DNA of 64,000 nt from Litoreibacter meonggei (GCF_003663885.1 NZ_RCCE01000005.1:310001-374000), one strand, 5' to 3'; shown: positions 25,749 through 35,253, counted from the stretch's first letter. The notes: a model not told the origin generated them from the sequence alone. Numbers and translations are program-made.

Positions 25749-25893
25749 ACTGCACCCCAAATTTCATGCCCCCACAAAGCACGGGCTGACCATCGGGCCA
25801 GAAGCTGAACAATGTCTTTCCCTTCCTGCGAGTTTTCCCTCGAATTTCACGTCAATTGTCCTTAGTTATGGTCCAAACTTTCAGAGGGACCCC

Positions 25894-26541
25894 ATGAGTC
25901 AGTCAAAACCCCTACCGTCCTACCTGATCACCCGCTATCACGGCTGGAAGGCGACCACCTATGCCGACAACGAGCCTTGGTATCGCAATCTGGCAACCAA
26001 CGGGCAAAACCCGCGGGCCATGGTGATTTCATGCTGCGACAGCCGCGTGCATGTAACCTCCATCTTTGGTGCAGAGCAGGGCGAGTTCTTCATCCACCGC
26101 AATATCGCCAACCTTGTGCCGCCATATAATCCGGATGGCGAGTATCACGGCACCTCAGCCGCCATTGAATACGCGGTGGGTGCGCTCAAAGTCGCTCATA
26201 TCATCGTGCTGGGGCATTCCAATTGTGGCGGCGTCAACGGCTGTCATGACATGTGTTCCGGCCATGCGCCCGAGCTGGAAGAAAAGACCAGCTTTATCGG
26301 ACGCTGGATGGACATTTTGCGCCCCGGATACGAGCGCGTGAAAGACATTGAGGACGAGACGGAGCGCCGCCGCGCCCTGGAAAAAGAAGCGGTATTGGTA
26401 TCCTTGGAAAACCTTGCGGGCTTTCCGTTCATCGCCGCCGCGATGGACCAAGGCCTGCTAAGCCTCCACGGCCTGTGGACAGACATTGGCGAAGGCGGGC
26501 TGGAGCACTACGTGTCGGGGACTGGGTTCGCCCCGGTTTAG
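25894..26541 (+). CDS. Beta-class carbonic anhydrase
   Basis: A 215-residue zinc enzyme interconverting CO2 and bicarbonate. Zinc ligands are visible in SCCDSRV and GHSNCGGV; the EYAVGAL segment between is also typical. The ATG at 25894 follows GAGGG six bases earlier; the upstream extension in frame is not conserved. It is followed 24 bases later by sbtA and then sbtB, so it is the first gene of a bicarbonate-handling operon. Confidence 0.93.
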   Translation: MSQSKPLPSYLITRYHGWKATTYADNEPWYRNLATNGQNPRAMVISCCDSRVHVTSIFGAEQGEFFIHRNIANLVPPYNPDGEYHGTSAAIEYAVGALKVAHIIVLGHSNCGGVNGCHDMCSGHAPELEEKTSFIGRWMDILRPGYERVKDIEDETERRRALEKEAVLVSLENLAGFPFIAAAMDQGLLSLHGLWTDIGEGGLEHYVSGTGFAPV

Positions 26542-26565
26542 ACCCTAACCCGCCGGAGGACCCAA

Positions 26566-27543
26566 ATGGGCGACGTGCTATCACTGGCAGCTGACAACTT
26601 GCTGTCCCCTCTGATCTTGTTCTTCGTCTTGGGGGTTCTTGCGGCATTCGCGCGATCCGACCTGACCATCCCCGAAGCCGCCGCGAAGGCGTTGTCGATT
26701 TACCTGCTGTTTGCCATTGGCTTCAAGGGTGGCGCATCGGTTGCCGCGCATGGTGTGGACGCTGGCCTGATCCTGTCATTGGTTGCCGGCGGTGTGCTGT
26801 CCGCCGCAATCCCTTTCGTCGCATTCGCTCTTTTGCGGGTAATGACGCAACTCAGCACCACCGACGCCGCCGCCGTCGCCGGCCACTACGGCTCCATCTC
26901 TATCGTGACATTTGTGGCCTGCTCCACGGCTTTGACCGGACGCGGCCTAGACCCCGAGGGATACATGGTCGCCGTCGCAGCCATCATGGAAGCCCCAGCG
27001 ATCCTATCCGCCCTGTGGCTGGTATCGCGCAAGGCGGGTGGCAGCCAGATGGACAGCGGGTTGTGGCGGGAAATACTGTTGAACGGCTCCATCGTGCTGC
27101 TGATTGGCAGCTTCGTGATTGGCGCGATCACGGGCAAAGAGGGGCTGGAGAAAATCGCCAGCTTCATCGTCTCGCCGTTTCAGGGCGTTTTGTGTCTATT
27201 CCTGCTGGATATGGGCCTTGTTGCGGGGCGTGGGCTGCGTGACAGCGGCAAATATTTGACCCCCGGCGTGTTCGCTTTCGGCATGCTGATGCCTTTGGTC
27301 GGTAGCTGTTTCGGCCTTGCGGCCGGAATGCTGCTGGGACTGTCCACCGGTGGTGTTGCGCTGTTCATGACCCTGTGTGCATCGGCCAGCTACATCGCGG
27401 TGCCAGCGGCCATGCGTGTGGCGTTGCCCGAGGCCAACCCGTCCATCTACCTGACGCTATCCTTGGGGATTACCTTCCCTTTCAACCTGACCCTCGGCAT
27501 CCCGACCTATATCGCGATTGCCAGCCAAGTAACCGGAGGATGA
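26566..27543 (+). CDS. sbtA: Sodium-dependent bicarbonate transporter, SbtA family
   Basis: A 325-residue inner-membrane protein with about ten hydrophobic segments. The start LLSPLILFFVLGVLAAFARSDLTIP, the IGFKGG motif and the HYGSISIVTF stretch after the central hydrophilic turn are SbtA hallmarks. The family imports bicarbonate with sodium and is best known from cyanobacterial carbon-concentrating systems. Flanked by carbonic anhydrase upstream and a PII-like SbtB 3 bases downstream, which makes the functional call firm in outline. Regulation is expected through SbtB binding. Confidence 0.88.
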   Translation: MGDVLSLAADNLLSPLILFFVLGVLAAFARSDLTIPEAAAKALSIYLLFAIGFKGGASVAAHGVDAGLILSLVAGGVLSAAIPFVAFALLRVMTQLSTTDAAAVAGHYGSISIVTFVACSTALTGRGLDPEGYMVAVAAIMEAPAILSALWLVSRKAGGSQMDSGLWREILLNGSIVLLIGSFVIGAITGKEGLEKIASFIVSPFQGVLCLFLLDMGLVAGRGLRDSGKYLTPGVFAFGMLMPLVGSCFGLAAGMLLGLSTGGVALFMTLCASASYIAVPAAMRVALPEANPSIYLTLSLGITFPFNLTLGIPTYIAIASQVTGG

Positions 27544-27546
27544 CCC

Positions 27547-27858
27547 ATGCAAACCCATGACGCCAAACGCGTGGTGATCACCATCGAAGCCGTAATGGAA
27601 AGCCGCCTGACCGACGCCCTGCAAACGGCGGACGTGACGGGCTATTCCATCCTGCCAGTGCTTGGCGGCTCGGGCCGATCCGGCCCATGGAGCCGTGAGG
27701 GACAAGTCAGCCGTGCGGGCGGCATGGTGCAGGTCATTTGCATCGTGCATCCCGACAGGCTGGATAAGCTGCTCGACGCGGCCTTCGCGGTGGTCGAGCG
27801 GCATATCGGCATTGTCACCGTGACCGACTGTCAGGTGCTGCGGGCGGAACGATTTTAG
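27547..27858 (+). CDS. sbtB: PII-like protein, SbtB
   Basis: A 103-residue PII-superfamily trimer protein that binds adenine nucleotides and gates SbtA. The T-loop region runs about residues 38-58 (GYSILPVLGGSGRSGPWSREG), followed by the beta strand VQVICIVHPDRLDKLLD. The C-terminal paired-cysteine motif of some SbtB proteins is absent. Directly after sbtA (three-base gap). Function inferred from family and context. Confidence 0.82.
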   Translation: MQTHDAKRVVITIEAVMESRLTDALQTADVTGYSILPVLGGSGRSGPWSREGQVSRAGGMVQVICIVHPDRLDKLLDAAFAVVERHIGIVTVTDCQVLRAERF

Positions 27859-27859
27859 G

Positions 27860-29500
27860 TCAGGGCTGCCAGAACAACTGCTGCCCTTCGGGCCAGTCCA
27901 TATCGACATTCACGCGCACAGTTTTTGTCTCGCCCGGACCGACGTCGAGATTCCAGACGGACACACCGCGCTTCTGCTCGAAGTCACGCTCGTCCGGTGA
28001 CGGTCGGGCGCTGACGGAAATGCTGAGGTCTTCCTGCTCCGCATAGGGCAGCGCGAAGATTGTCTGAACCTGCTCTGTTGTGGCCAAAAGGTTCTCCACC
28101 GAGAATTCCATCTGCTGCACGCGGGTGCTGCTGGAGGTCAGGAAGCCACGGTCGCCAGTGTCGTTGTCGAGCAATTTATACTCGAGCCGCAAGCCTTCGA
28201 GGGTGCCGAAGGAGACCTCCGCCTTGTCGCCTGCGGGGACCAGCGGCAGGGCGCTGCGTCCGACGAATACGCCATCACGGAACACGGACATTTGGCCCGG
28301 CAGGAACGGTTCCTGCGTGGAGTTGGTGAACTCCGCCATCAGGAACGCGGTTTTGTCGAAGCGAGGTGCTGCGCGGTTGAACTCGCGGGCGTCGAAAGTG
28401 AAGTCATCTAAGGCAAGAATCAACTCGCCGCCGCCCGTCGCAAGACTGACAGGCTCGGGATATTCGTAGGTGACAGACAGGCCGTCTATGACCGCTTGGG
28501 CGCGGGGGGCCGCAAGAGTCGGCTCTGGAGCGAGATCTTCGCGGGCCAGTTCGCTGTATTCGGCCTGTGGCGCTGATCTGACCGACCCATACCCCGCCTT
28601 CCCCTTGGCCTGAATGAACGCCTGAGATGGATACGGCTCCGTCGGATTGACCTGCGCGAAGGGGTTCGCTGTGGACAAAATTAGGTCGACATCGGACCAC
28701 AACTCGCCCGTGGACTGCTGCATGACGACCTTACGCTCCATCGCGACGGTAGCGTCGTCGCCACGGGTCAGGTTCAGGTCGTAATCCGCCCGCCAGCCTG
28801 CGTTATAACTCAGAGTATCCAATGTCAGATTGACCGGGCCCGCGCTTGCGGCCTCGACCGACAATGCCAGCATGGTTACAGAGCCCGTTGGCGGGGACAA
28901 ACGGCGTAAGTCCAGTTCGGCTTGTGCGAGGGCCTTCTTGGCCTCGTCACGGGCTTTTTCGTCTTCGCGCAAAGCGACTGAGGCGGCATATTGCTGGGTC
29001 CATGCTTTCGCCAGTTCATCCGCAACCATGTCGCTTGCCGCGCGCATGGCCTCGGCATCGGTCCCTGTCAGTGAAGCACCGGTTAGCGAGCGAAGATACG
29101 CGTTCTTCGCGCCTTGCGCTTCGACGGAAGCTTGGCCGCGCACGACAATGTCTTCCAACGCCTGCAAGGCATTCTTGGTGGCCTCGACACGCTCGGACGC
29201 GGCGGTTTGCTCGGGCGAGTAAGCCGCTTTCGGGTCACTCAAGAAATCGTTCAAAACCTCCATCGCGCCAATTGCAACGCCATCCGGCGCGCTCACGCGA
29301 GGCGGGCCGTCGCTGCTGCCAGCCTGATAGGGAACCAGTATCCGGTGTTTGCCTTGCGGCAGGTCAGCCGCAATGACCCGCGTGACCGTCGCACCTTGCG
29401 GATAGACGGTGACGGAAGTGACGGGCGCAACCAACTGAAAGTCCTCGGCGTAAGCAGCGGAAGACAACAGGGCGGCGGATAGGGCAAGGGAGCGGAGCAT
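27860..29500 (-). CDS. DUF4139 (MuiA-like) secreted protein
   Basis: A 546-residue secreted protein: signal peptide MLRSLALSAALLSSAAYA, then DUF4140/DUF4139 beta-rich domains (opening SVTVYPQGATVTRV, and VTYEYPEPVSLATGGGELI in the C-terminal half) separated by a helical coiled-coil stretch about residues 85-190. The family is linked to mucoidy suppression in some bacteria and otherwise uncharacterised. Its ATG is only seven bases after the T run of the asd terminator, leaving no room for a promoter between them. It abuts the convergent sbtB. Confidence 0.82.
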   Translation of the reverse strand: MLRSLALSAALLSSAAYAEDFQLVAPVTSVTVYPQGATVTRVIAADLPQGKHRILVPYQAGSSDGPPRVSAPDGVAIGAMEVLNDFLSDPKAAYSPEQTAASERVEATKNALQALEDIVVRGQASVEAQGAKNAYLRSLTGASLTGTDAEAMRAASDMVADELAKAWTQQYAASVALREDEKARDEAKKALAQAELDLRRLSPPTGSVTMLALSVEAASAGPVNLTLDTLSYNAGWRADYDLNLTRGDDATVAMERKVVMQQSTGELWSDVDLILSTANPFAQVNPTEPYPSQAFIQAKGKAGYGSVRSAPQAEYSELAREDLAPEPTLAAPRAQAVIDGLSVTYEYPEPVSLATGGGELILALDDFTFDAREFNRAAPRFDKTAFLMAEFTNSTQEPFLPGQMSVFRDGVFVGRSALPLVPAGDKAEVSFGTLEGLRLEYKLLDNDTGDRGFLTSSSTRVQQMEFSVENLLATTEQVQTIFALPYAEQEDLSISVSARPSPDERDFEQKRGVSVWNLDVGPGETKTVRVNVDMDWPEGQQLFWQP

Positions 29501-29507
29501 AGAAAAA

Positions 29508-29535
29508 GGGCCTCAAATCAATTGATCTGAGGCCC
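29508..29535 (-). terminator. Terminator of asd, directly ahead of the DUF4139 start
   Basis: Reading the - strand, an 8-bp perfect stem (TGAGGCCC is the 3' arm, complementary to 29528-29535) encloses a 12-base loop that is itself partly self-complementary, followed by TTTTT and then, two bases later, the ATG of the DUF4139 gene. The GAGG of the stem is the only ribosome-site-like sequence before that start. Confidence 0.72.
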
Positions 29536-29566
29536 AATGTTTCGTGTCAGGAGAGGCTTTGCAAGC

Positions 29567-30589
29567 CTAGCCTTTTTTCAAGCACCGCGTGCCCAGCGTT
29601 TCGGCGATTTGCACAGCATTCAGCGCGGCACCCTTGCGCAGGTTGTCGCTGACGCACCATAGGTTGATACCGTTGTCGATGGTGCTGTCCTGACGGATGC
29701 GGGAGATGAAGGTCGCAAAATCGCCGACGCATTCAACGGGCGTGACGTAGCCACCGTCTTCACGCTTGTCGATCACCATGACGCCGGGGGCTTCGCGCAG
29801 GATGTCGCGAGCCTCGTCTTCGTCCAAATGGTCTTCGAACTCGATGTTGATCGACTCGGCGTGACCCACGAAAACCGGAACGCGGACACAAGTCGCGGTG
29901 ACCTTGATGTCCTTGTCGACGATTTTCTTGGTTTCAACGACCATCTTCCACTCTTCTTTGGTGGAGCCGTCCTCCATAAACGTGTCGATATGCGGGATCA
30001 CGTTGAACGCAATCTGCTTGGTAAACTTGCTTGGTGGTTTGTTATCGACGGGGTTGTAGATCGACTTGGTTTGATCCCACAGCTCGTCGATGGCTTCTTT
30101 GCCTGCACCGGAAACCGACTGGTAGGTGGAGACGACAACGCGCTTGATCCGCGCACGGTCATGCAACGGCTTTAGCGCCACGACCATCTGCGCGGTTGAG
30201 CAGTTGGGGTTGGCGATGATGTTCTTCTTGGAATAGCCCATCACGGCCTCGGGGTTCACTTCCGGAACCACCAACGGCACGTCAGGGTCGTAGCGGTAGA
30301 GCGACGAGTTATCGATCACCACACAGCCAGCTTTGGCAGCGATAGGCGCATACTTTTTCGTGGCCTCGGAGCCCACCGCGAACAGCGCGATGTCCCAGCC
30401 GGTAAAGTCGAAGGTATCAAGGTCTTTGGTTTTCAGGGTTTTCTCGCCGAAGGAAACTTCGGTGCCGATCGAGCGACGGGAGGCCAGAACCTCGATTGTG
30501 TCCACTGGGAACTGACGTTCATCCAGAATGTTCAGCATCTCGCGACCCACGTTGCCCGTGGCGCCTACGACGACGATTTTGTAACCCAT
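29567..30589 (-). CDS. asd: Aspartate-semialdehyde dehydrogenase
   Basis: Reduces aspartyl phosphate to aspartate semialdehyde with NADPH, the branch to lysine, diaminopimelate, methionine and threonine. 340 residues, full length. NADP-binding GATGNVGREML at the N-terminus, catalytic cysteine in NPNCSTAQM, and the substrate region TYQSVSGAGKEAIDEL. Followed by a terminator 30 bases after the stop. Confidence 0.95.
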   Translation of the reverse strand: MGYKIVVVGATGNVGREMLNILDERQFPVDTIEVLASRRSIGTEVSFGEKTLKTKDLDTFDFTGWDIALFAVGSEATKKYAPIAAKAGCVVIDNSSLYRYDPDVPLVVPEVNPEAVMGYSKKNIIANPNCSTAQMVVALKPLHDRARIKRVVVSTYQSVSGAGKEAIDELWDQTKSIYNPVDNKPPSKFTKQIAFNVIPHIDTFMEDGSTKEEWKMVVETKKIVDKDIKVTATCVRVPVFVGHAESINIEFEDHLDEDEARDILREAPGVMVIDKREDGGYVTPVECVGDFATFISRIRQDSTIDNGINLWCVSDNLRKGAALNAVQIAETLGTRCLKKG

Positions 30590-30728
30590 GATCCCTTTGA
30601 TCCTTCTATAGGTCTTGTTTCAGACGGGGCCTGATACTCCTTTGAGGGCCAATGGGAAAGGCCCATGTTGCCCCAGCCTTGCCGCGCTGCGCAAAACTGC
30701 GTTACACAGATCGCTAAAGTAGCCATAT

Positions 30729-33419
30729 GTGAGCCTTTTCTTGAGCAACCCGACAGACCTAGATCTGGCCCAGTCGACCGAGAGCGGAGGCAAGCTGTTT
30801 GCCCGCCTGTGGCGTGGGTACTTGCGCAAACACTGGATGCTTTTCGTGCTGGCCTTCGTGTTCATGGTCATCGAAGGCAGCACCTTGGGTGCGCTGAGCT
30901 ACATGCTTCAGCCGATGTTCGACCTTGTGTTCGTCGAGGGTCAGGCAAGTGCCATCTGGTGGGTTGGCATCGGAATCTTCGCGCTTTTCGTCATCCGCGG
31001 CATCACCGGCATCATCCACAAAAGCATTCTGACCGGCGTGTCCTTCCGTGCGTCGACCGAGGTGCAGGTCGACCTGCTGCGGCACACGCTGACGCTTGAT
31101 AACGCGTTTCACTCCCGCACTTCGCCCGGCTCCATGATCGAGCGGGTTCAGGGGGACGTGACTGCGATCCAAACCCTTTGGAACATGATCCTTGTGAGCG
31201 CTGGCCGCGACCTTATCGCCTTGCTGTCGCTTCTGGGCGTGGCCTTGTCGATTGACTGGAAATGGACGCTGGTGGCGATCATTGGCGCCCCGATGCTGGT
31301 GATCCCCAGCTTGCTGGTCCAACGCTATGTGCGGCGCAAATCGAACTACCTGCGCGACGTGGCTGGCAAACGGACCACCCGTCTGGACGAGGTTTTCCAC
31401 GGTGTCACCCCGATCAAGCTGAACCGGATGGAACAATATCAGGTCGAGAATTTCTCCGGTCTGTCAGATACTTGGGTAAAGGCGACGATCAAAACCACCA
31501 TCGGGCAAGCCACCGTGCCAGCCTTGGTAGATTTCGCCGTGGGCTTCGGCTTTTTCTGCGTGCTGCTCTACGGCGGCCCGCAGATCATTGCCGGCGAAAA
31601 GACCATCGGCCAGTTCATGAGCTTCTTCACCGCTATGTCACTGGCCTTTCAACCCATGCGCCGTTTGGGCGGAGTTTTGGGCTATTGGGAAATGATGATC
31701 GCCAGCCTCAGCCGCATCTTCGGGCTGTTTGATACACAACCCGCCGTGGCGGATCGAACATCTACCGAAGCGGTGCTGGATGGCTCCTCCATCGTCTTTG
31801 ACAACGCGTCGTTGTCCTATGGCGACAAAGCGGTGCTAAACGGCCTGAGCTTCACCGCGAATTCTGGCACCACCACAGCGCTGGTTGGTGCGTCAGGAGC
31901 GGGCAAGAGCACCGTGTTCAACGTGCTCACCCGTTTGGTTGATCCGGCGAGCGGTAAGATCACCATCGGGGGGGTGGACGTCAAAGACATGCCCCTGTCG
32001 CAATTACGCGGCTTGTTCTCGGTCGTGTCGCAAGACGCCTTATTGTTCGACGAAACGCTGCGCGAGAACATCCTTTTGGGCCGTGAAGACGTCGATGACG
32101 CGCAGCTAAAACAGGTGCTGGACGATGCCCATGTCAGTGATTTCCTGAAAGACTTGCCCGACGGGTTGGAAACCGCCGTTGGCCCACGTGGCAGCAACCT
32201 GTCAGGCGGGCAGCGCCAACGTGTCGCCATTGCCCGTGCGCTGCTGCGTGACACACCGATTCTGTTGCTGGACGAGGCGACCAGCGCCTTGGACGCCGAA
32301 TCCGAAAAGGTGGTGCAGAAGGCATTGGAACGGCTTTCCAAAGGCCGCACGACGCTGGTTATTGCTCACCGCTTGTCCACCGTTCGCGATGCGGACCAAA
32401 TTCTTGTGCTTGATCACGGCAAGCTGGCGGAAAGCGGGCCGCATGACGAGTTGATCGGCAAGGCTGGTATCTACGCCCGGCTGCACGACTTGCAATTCCA
32501 AACAGGCACCAAGCCTTTCACCGGAGATATCCCCGTGACGTCCAAGACTTTCACGCGCAGCACTGGCTCCGGCATCTGGCGCAGCCTCAACGGTAAAGAG
32601 CGCAATCTTGACGATGCCGATGACAAATTGCCTTTCGGCCATTTTGCCCCGAATGCGATACAGCGCGGCATGATTTCACTGGGCAAATCAACCCCGCTCA
32701 AGCGCGGGGTGTTTCGTGGTGGGTGGACTTCTTCGGTGCTGGCTGCCGGACGTGGAAAGCTCGATATTCACTTCCGCGACTGCGCCTACCGCATCCGCGG
32801 CGAGAACAACCTTATCGAATACGGTCTTCTTCTGAACCCGGACTATAACGGCGAGGATCTGGACTTTCTGACAAAAGACGCGCCGGTTGATGCCAACTTC
32901 TTAGATCTTGGCTGCAACATCGGGCTGTATGCCCAGCCCATGGCCCGTAGTGCGCCGCAAGGCCGCACGCTTGCCATCGACGCAAACCCGTTGATGGTGG
33001 ACCGTCTGACGTGGAACGCCGAGGCCAGCGGGTTGGACAACCTGACCGTGATCCACTGCGCTGTCAGCGATCAGGAAGGGCGCGGCGACCTGCAAATCCG
33101 CAAGGATGATCTGGCAATCGTTGCAGTTGAAGAAACACCCGACGGGGAAATGCCTGTGCGCCGTTTGGATGCCTTGCTGGAAGAGCACGGGATTACGGCG
33201 ATCTACGGTTTGAAAATCGACATCGAAGGGCATGAAGACAAAGCATTGGTGCCCTTCATGGAGACCGCGCCCGACGCATTGCTACCGCACCGGATTGTCA
33301 TCGAGCACCCCTACCCTGACGCGGATTATCCCGGCTGCACCAAGGCGTTCGCAGCGCGTGGATATATTTTGGTCACGCGTACCCGAAACAACTCGCTATA
33401 CGAGCTACCTGCCGCTTAA
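30729..33419 (+). CDS. ABC exporter fused to a C-terminal FkbM-type methyltransferase
   Basis: An 896-residue two-function protein. Residues about 30-340 are an ABC exporter membrane domain; the ATPase follows with Walker A GASGAGKST near 385, signature LSGGQRQR near 490 and Walker B ILLLDEATSALD near 510. After a linker of about 100 residues comes an FkbM SAM-dependent methyltransferase near 690-890 (NFLDLGCNIGLYAQP near 723, then KIDIEGHED). The start is GTG. MsbA-like exporters flip lipid A or lipid-linked sugars, and FkbM enzymes O-methylate sugars, so coupled methylation and export is plausible. Two glycosyltransferases follow on the other strand, and the stops overlap by four bases. Confidence 0.88.
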   Translation: MSLFLSNPTDLDLAQSTESGGKLFARLWRGYLRKHWMLFVLAFVFMVIEGSTLGALSYMLQPMFDLVFVEGQASAIWWVGIGIFALFVIRGITGIIHKSILTGVSFRASTEVQVDLLRHTLTLDNAFHSRTSPGSMIERVQGDVTAIQTLWNMILVSAGRDLIALLSLLGVALSIDWKWTLVAIIGAPMLVIPSLLVQRYVRRKSNYLRDVAGKRTTRLDEVFHGVTPIKLNRMEQYQVENFSGLSDTWVKATIKTTIGQATVPALVDFAVGFGFFCVLLYGGPQIIAGEKTIGQFMSFFTAMSLAFQPMRRLGGVLGYWEMMIASLSRIFGLFDTQPAVADRTSTEAVLDGSSIVFDNASLSYGDKAVLNGLSFTANSGTTTALVGASGAGKSTVFNVLTRLVDPASGKITIGGVDVKDMPLSQLRGLFSVVSQDALLFDETLRENILLGREDVDDAQLKQVLDDAHVSDFLKDLPDGLETAVGPRGSNLSGGQRQRVAIARALLRDTPILLLDEATSALDAESEKVVQKALERLSKGRTTLVIAHRLSTVRDADQILVLDHGKLAESGPHDELIGKAGIYARLHDLQFQTGTKPFTGDIPVTSKTFTRSTGSGIWRSLNGKERNLDDADDKLPFGHFAPNAIQRGMISLGKSTPLKRGVFRGGWTSSVLAAGRGKLDIHFRDCAYRIRGENNLIEYGLLLNPDYNGEDLDFLTKDAPVDANFLDLGCNIGLYAQPMARSAPQGRTLAIDANPLMVDRLTWNAEASGLDNLTVIHCAVSDQEGRGDLQIRKDDLAIVAVEETPDGEMPVRRLDALLEEHGITAIYGLKIDIEGHEDKALVPFMETAPDALLPHRIVIEHPYPDADYPGCTKAFAARGYILVTRTRNNSLYELPAA

Positions 33420-34144
33420 GTGTGCTTGCGCGAAAGCGTTGCGACTTGGTTCCGGTAGGTCCAGCGCTTCGCCGCGGCGATCAGTTTTTGCCACAAGCTC
33501 CGCTTGCGCGACACCGTGCTGCCACCTGATTCCTGCGTCAGATCGGACACCCCCGACGGCACAACGCAATGCGGACGTACACCGGTCTCCCAGAACAGCT
33601 GAAGAAAGCCGTCCACAGGCCGGTCGATCTGCTGGCAAGCGGCAAGCAACGTGCGGGCCGCATCTAGGCTGACCAATTGCGCCGAAGTCCGTAGTGGTAT
33701 CACATGAGGTCGGATCACAGCGGTTGGGCCCGACTGTTCCACGACCGAAAACGGAAGTTTGACTTCGCGTACCTGAAGCTGAATGTAGCCCAACGTCGCG
33801 ATGTGCGCCTCTGCCATCGTCAAGGCGGCGCTAAATGTCGGCGTGTCGATGGAAACGTCATCTTCGAGAATGAGAGCCGTTTGAAGGCCATTGTCGACCA
33901 TATAACGCCAGACACTGCGGTGACTTTCAAAACAGCCGACTTCACCCATAGACAGCGAGAATGGATAAGCGGGCTGAAACAATGCAACATCCGATATAAG
34001 CCGGTCACGCGCCGCCGAGTCCATCGCGGCGCCGTCGCAAGCAGGCCAGATGCGCGCTGGATAGGGCGATTCCTGCATGATGGTTTCAACATGAGGGCGG
34101 CGTGCAGAGGCGCGTTCCAGATGGATGATAAAGGTTTCGGTCAC
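33416..34144 (-). CDS. Glycosyltransferase family 25 protein
   Basis: A 242-residue GT25 (LPS-type) glycosyltransferase. It opens with FIIHLERASARR and has GEVGCFESHRSVWRYM and the metal-binding ALILEDDV, typical of beta-galactosyltransferases of LOS and LPS synthesis. Probably cytoplasmic, membrane-associated. GTG start overlapping the stop of the upstream GT4 gene in a GTGA arrangement, so the two are coupled. Sugar and acceptor are not predictable. Confidence 0.88.
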   Translation of the reverse strand: MTETFIIHLERASARRPHVETIMQESPYPARIWPACDGAAMDSAARDRLISDVALFQPAYPFSLSMGEVGCFESHRSVWRYMVDNGLQTALILEDDVSIDTPTFSAALTMAEAHIATLGYIQLQVREVKLPFSVVEQSGPTAVIRPHVIPLRTSAQLVSLDAARTLLAACQQIDRPVDGFLQLFWETGVRPHCVVPSGVSDLTQESGGSTVSRKRSLWQKLIAAAKRWTYRNQVATLSRKHT

Positions 34145-35202
34145 TGGCGGGATGCCTCGTTCCAGAGCTGTTGATAGACGGCGTTTATGCCATCGACCTC
34201 GGTTTGAATTCCATAGCTATTGCGGGCGACTTCTAAGGCATGGCGCGACATCGTCTCAAGTCTGTCCGGATTGTCGAGCAGGTTTTCCACCTTGGCAGCC
34301 GCACCGTCGACATCGCCAAGCGGCACAACATGGCCCGCATCACCCTGAGCGGAGAACGCGCGAAAGTAGCCGGTATCTGTCGCTACAAACGGGACGCCTG
34401 ATGCCATCGCCTCCAACGGTGTCATTCCGTAGCCTTCATAGCGCGGCAACGGCACCAGAAGGCTAAGGCCACGCAGCACTTTTCGAAGTTGAACAGACTC
34501 TATTTCACCGGGAAACAGGATTCTATCCTTCAAGTTCGCCGCAGCGACGCGGGCCTTAAGGTCTCCCAGAAACGCATCGTTCGACCCGCCAGCGCGACCG
34601 ATAACCAAAGCCGTGGTGTCAGGCTGGGACGGCAACACGCGGATCATCGAGTCAACAAACTGATCGGTGCCCTTCTCTGGCCTGATGCGCCCGACAGTTG
34701 CAATCCCGCGCTTGCCGGGAAAACCGGTGGCAGCCCACGCCGTGGCGCGATTATTCGCGGGGTGGAATGTTTCGGTATCGACGCCATGCGGGACCACCGC
34801 GCGGACATGTGGGACATATTCTGACGCGGCTTCGGTTGTGGCGATCACAGCATCCATGCGAGAAATCAACCAGCGCGGAAAAGCAGAATGCCGACGCTGG
34901 GCGGCAGAGGTGAAAACAATTCGGATCGGCAAGCGAAGCACGTCCCGCGCCCAGATGGCAGCCCGCATCTCGGTGTTACGCCGCACATGCCAGATCGAGA
35001 ACGGATACCCATCGGGTGCCCTGCGCGACAGCATACGAGCAGTTTTCAGGTCAATCGGGTCGGGGCAACCAGGCAAGGAGTGTCCAACAAGCCGAAGATC
35101 GAAGCCTTTTGCTTGCGCACGCACCACTCCGGCGGCAGTCGCAGACACGCCAGTAAAATTCTTGTTGAAGTTTGTCACGAAGAGGAGCGGCGTCTGAGTC
35201 AT
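34141..35202 (-). CDS. Glycosyltransferase family 4 protein
   Basis: A 353-residue GT-B retaining glycosyltransferase. The C-terminal half shows GRIRPEKGTDQFVDS and the EX7E-type motif in YEGYGMTPLEAMASGVPFVA. Probably adds a sugar to an LPS core or capsule repeat. It is first of a two-gene pair with GT25. The promoter must lie within about 50 bases upstream, where the small membrane-protein gene ends. Confidence 0.9.
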   Translation of the reverse strand: MTQTPLLFVTNFNKNFTGVSATAAGVVRAQAKGFDLRLVGHSLPGCPDPIDLKTARMLSRRAPDGYPFSIWHVRRNTEMRAAIWARDVLRLPIRIVFTSAAQRRHSAFPRWLISRMDAVIATTEAASEYVPHVRAVVPHGVDTETFHPANNRATAWAATGFPGKRGIATVGRIRPEKGTDQFVDSMIRVLPSQPDTTALVIGRAGGSNDAFLGDLKARVAAANLKDRILFPGEIESVQLRKVLRGLSLLVPLPRYEGYGMTPLEAMASGVPFVATDTGYFRAFSAQGDAGHVVPLGDVDGAAAKVENLLDNPDRLETMSRHALEVARNSYGIQTEVDGINAVYQQLWNEASRQ

Positions 35203-35253
35203 GTCTTTTGACTACGCGAGGCGGGCCAGACGCGCAAACTGTAAGCAAAGCGG

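Noticed and set aside
25573-25893. A 107-residue N-terminal extension of the carbonic anhydrase
   Set aside because: It overlaps the HPt-like gene in antisense and lies ahead of a good ribosome site and the conserved start of the enzyme.
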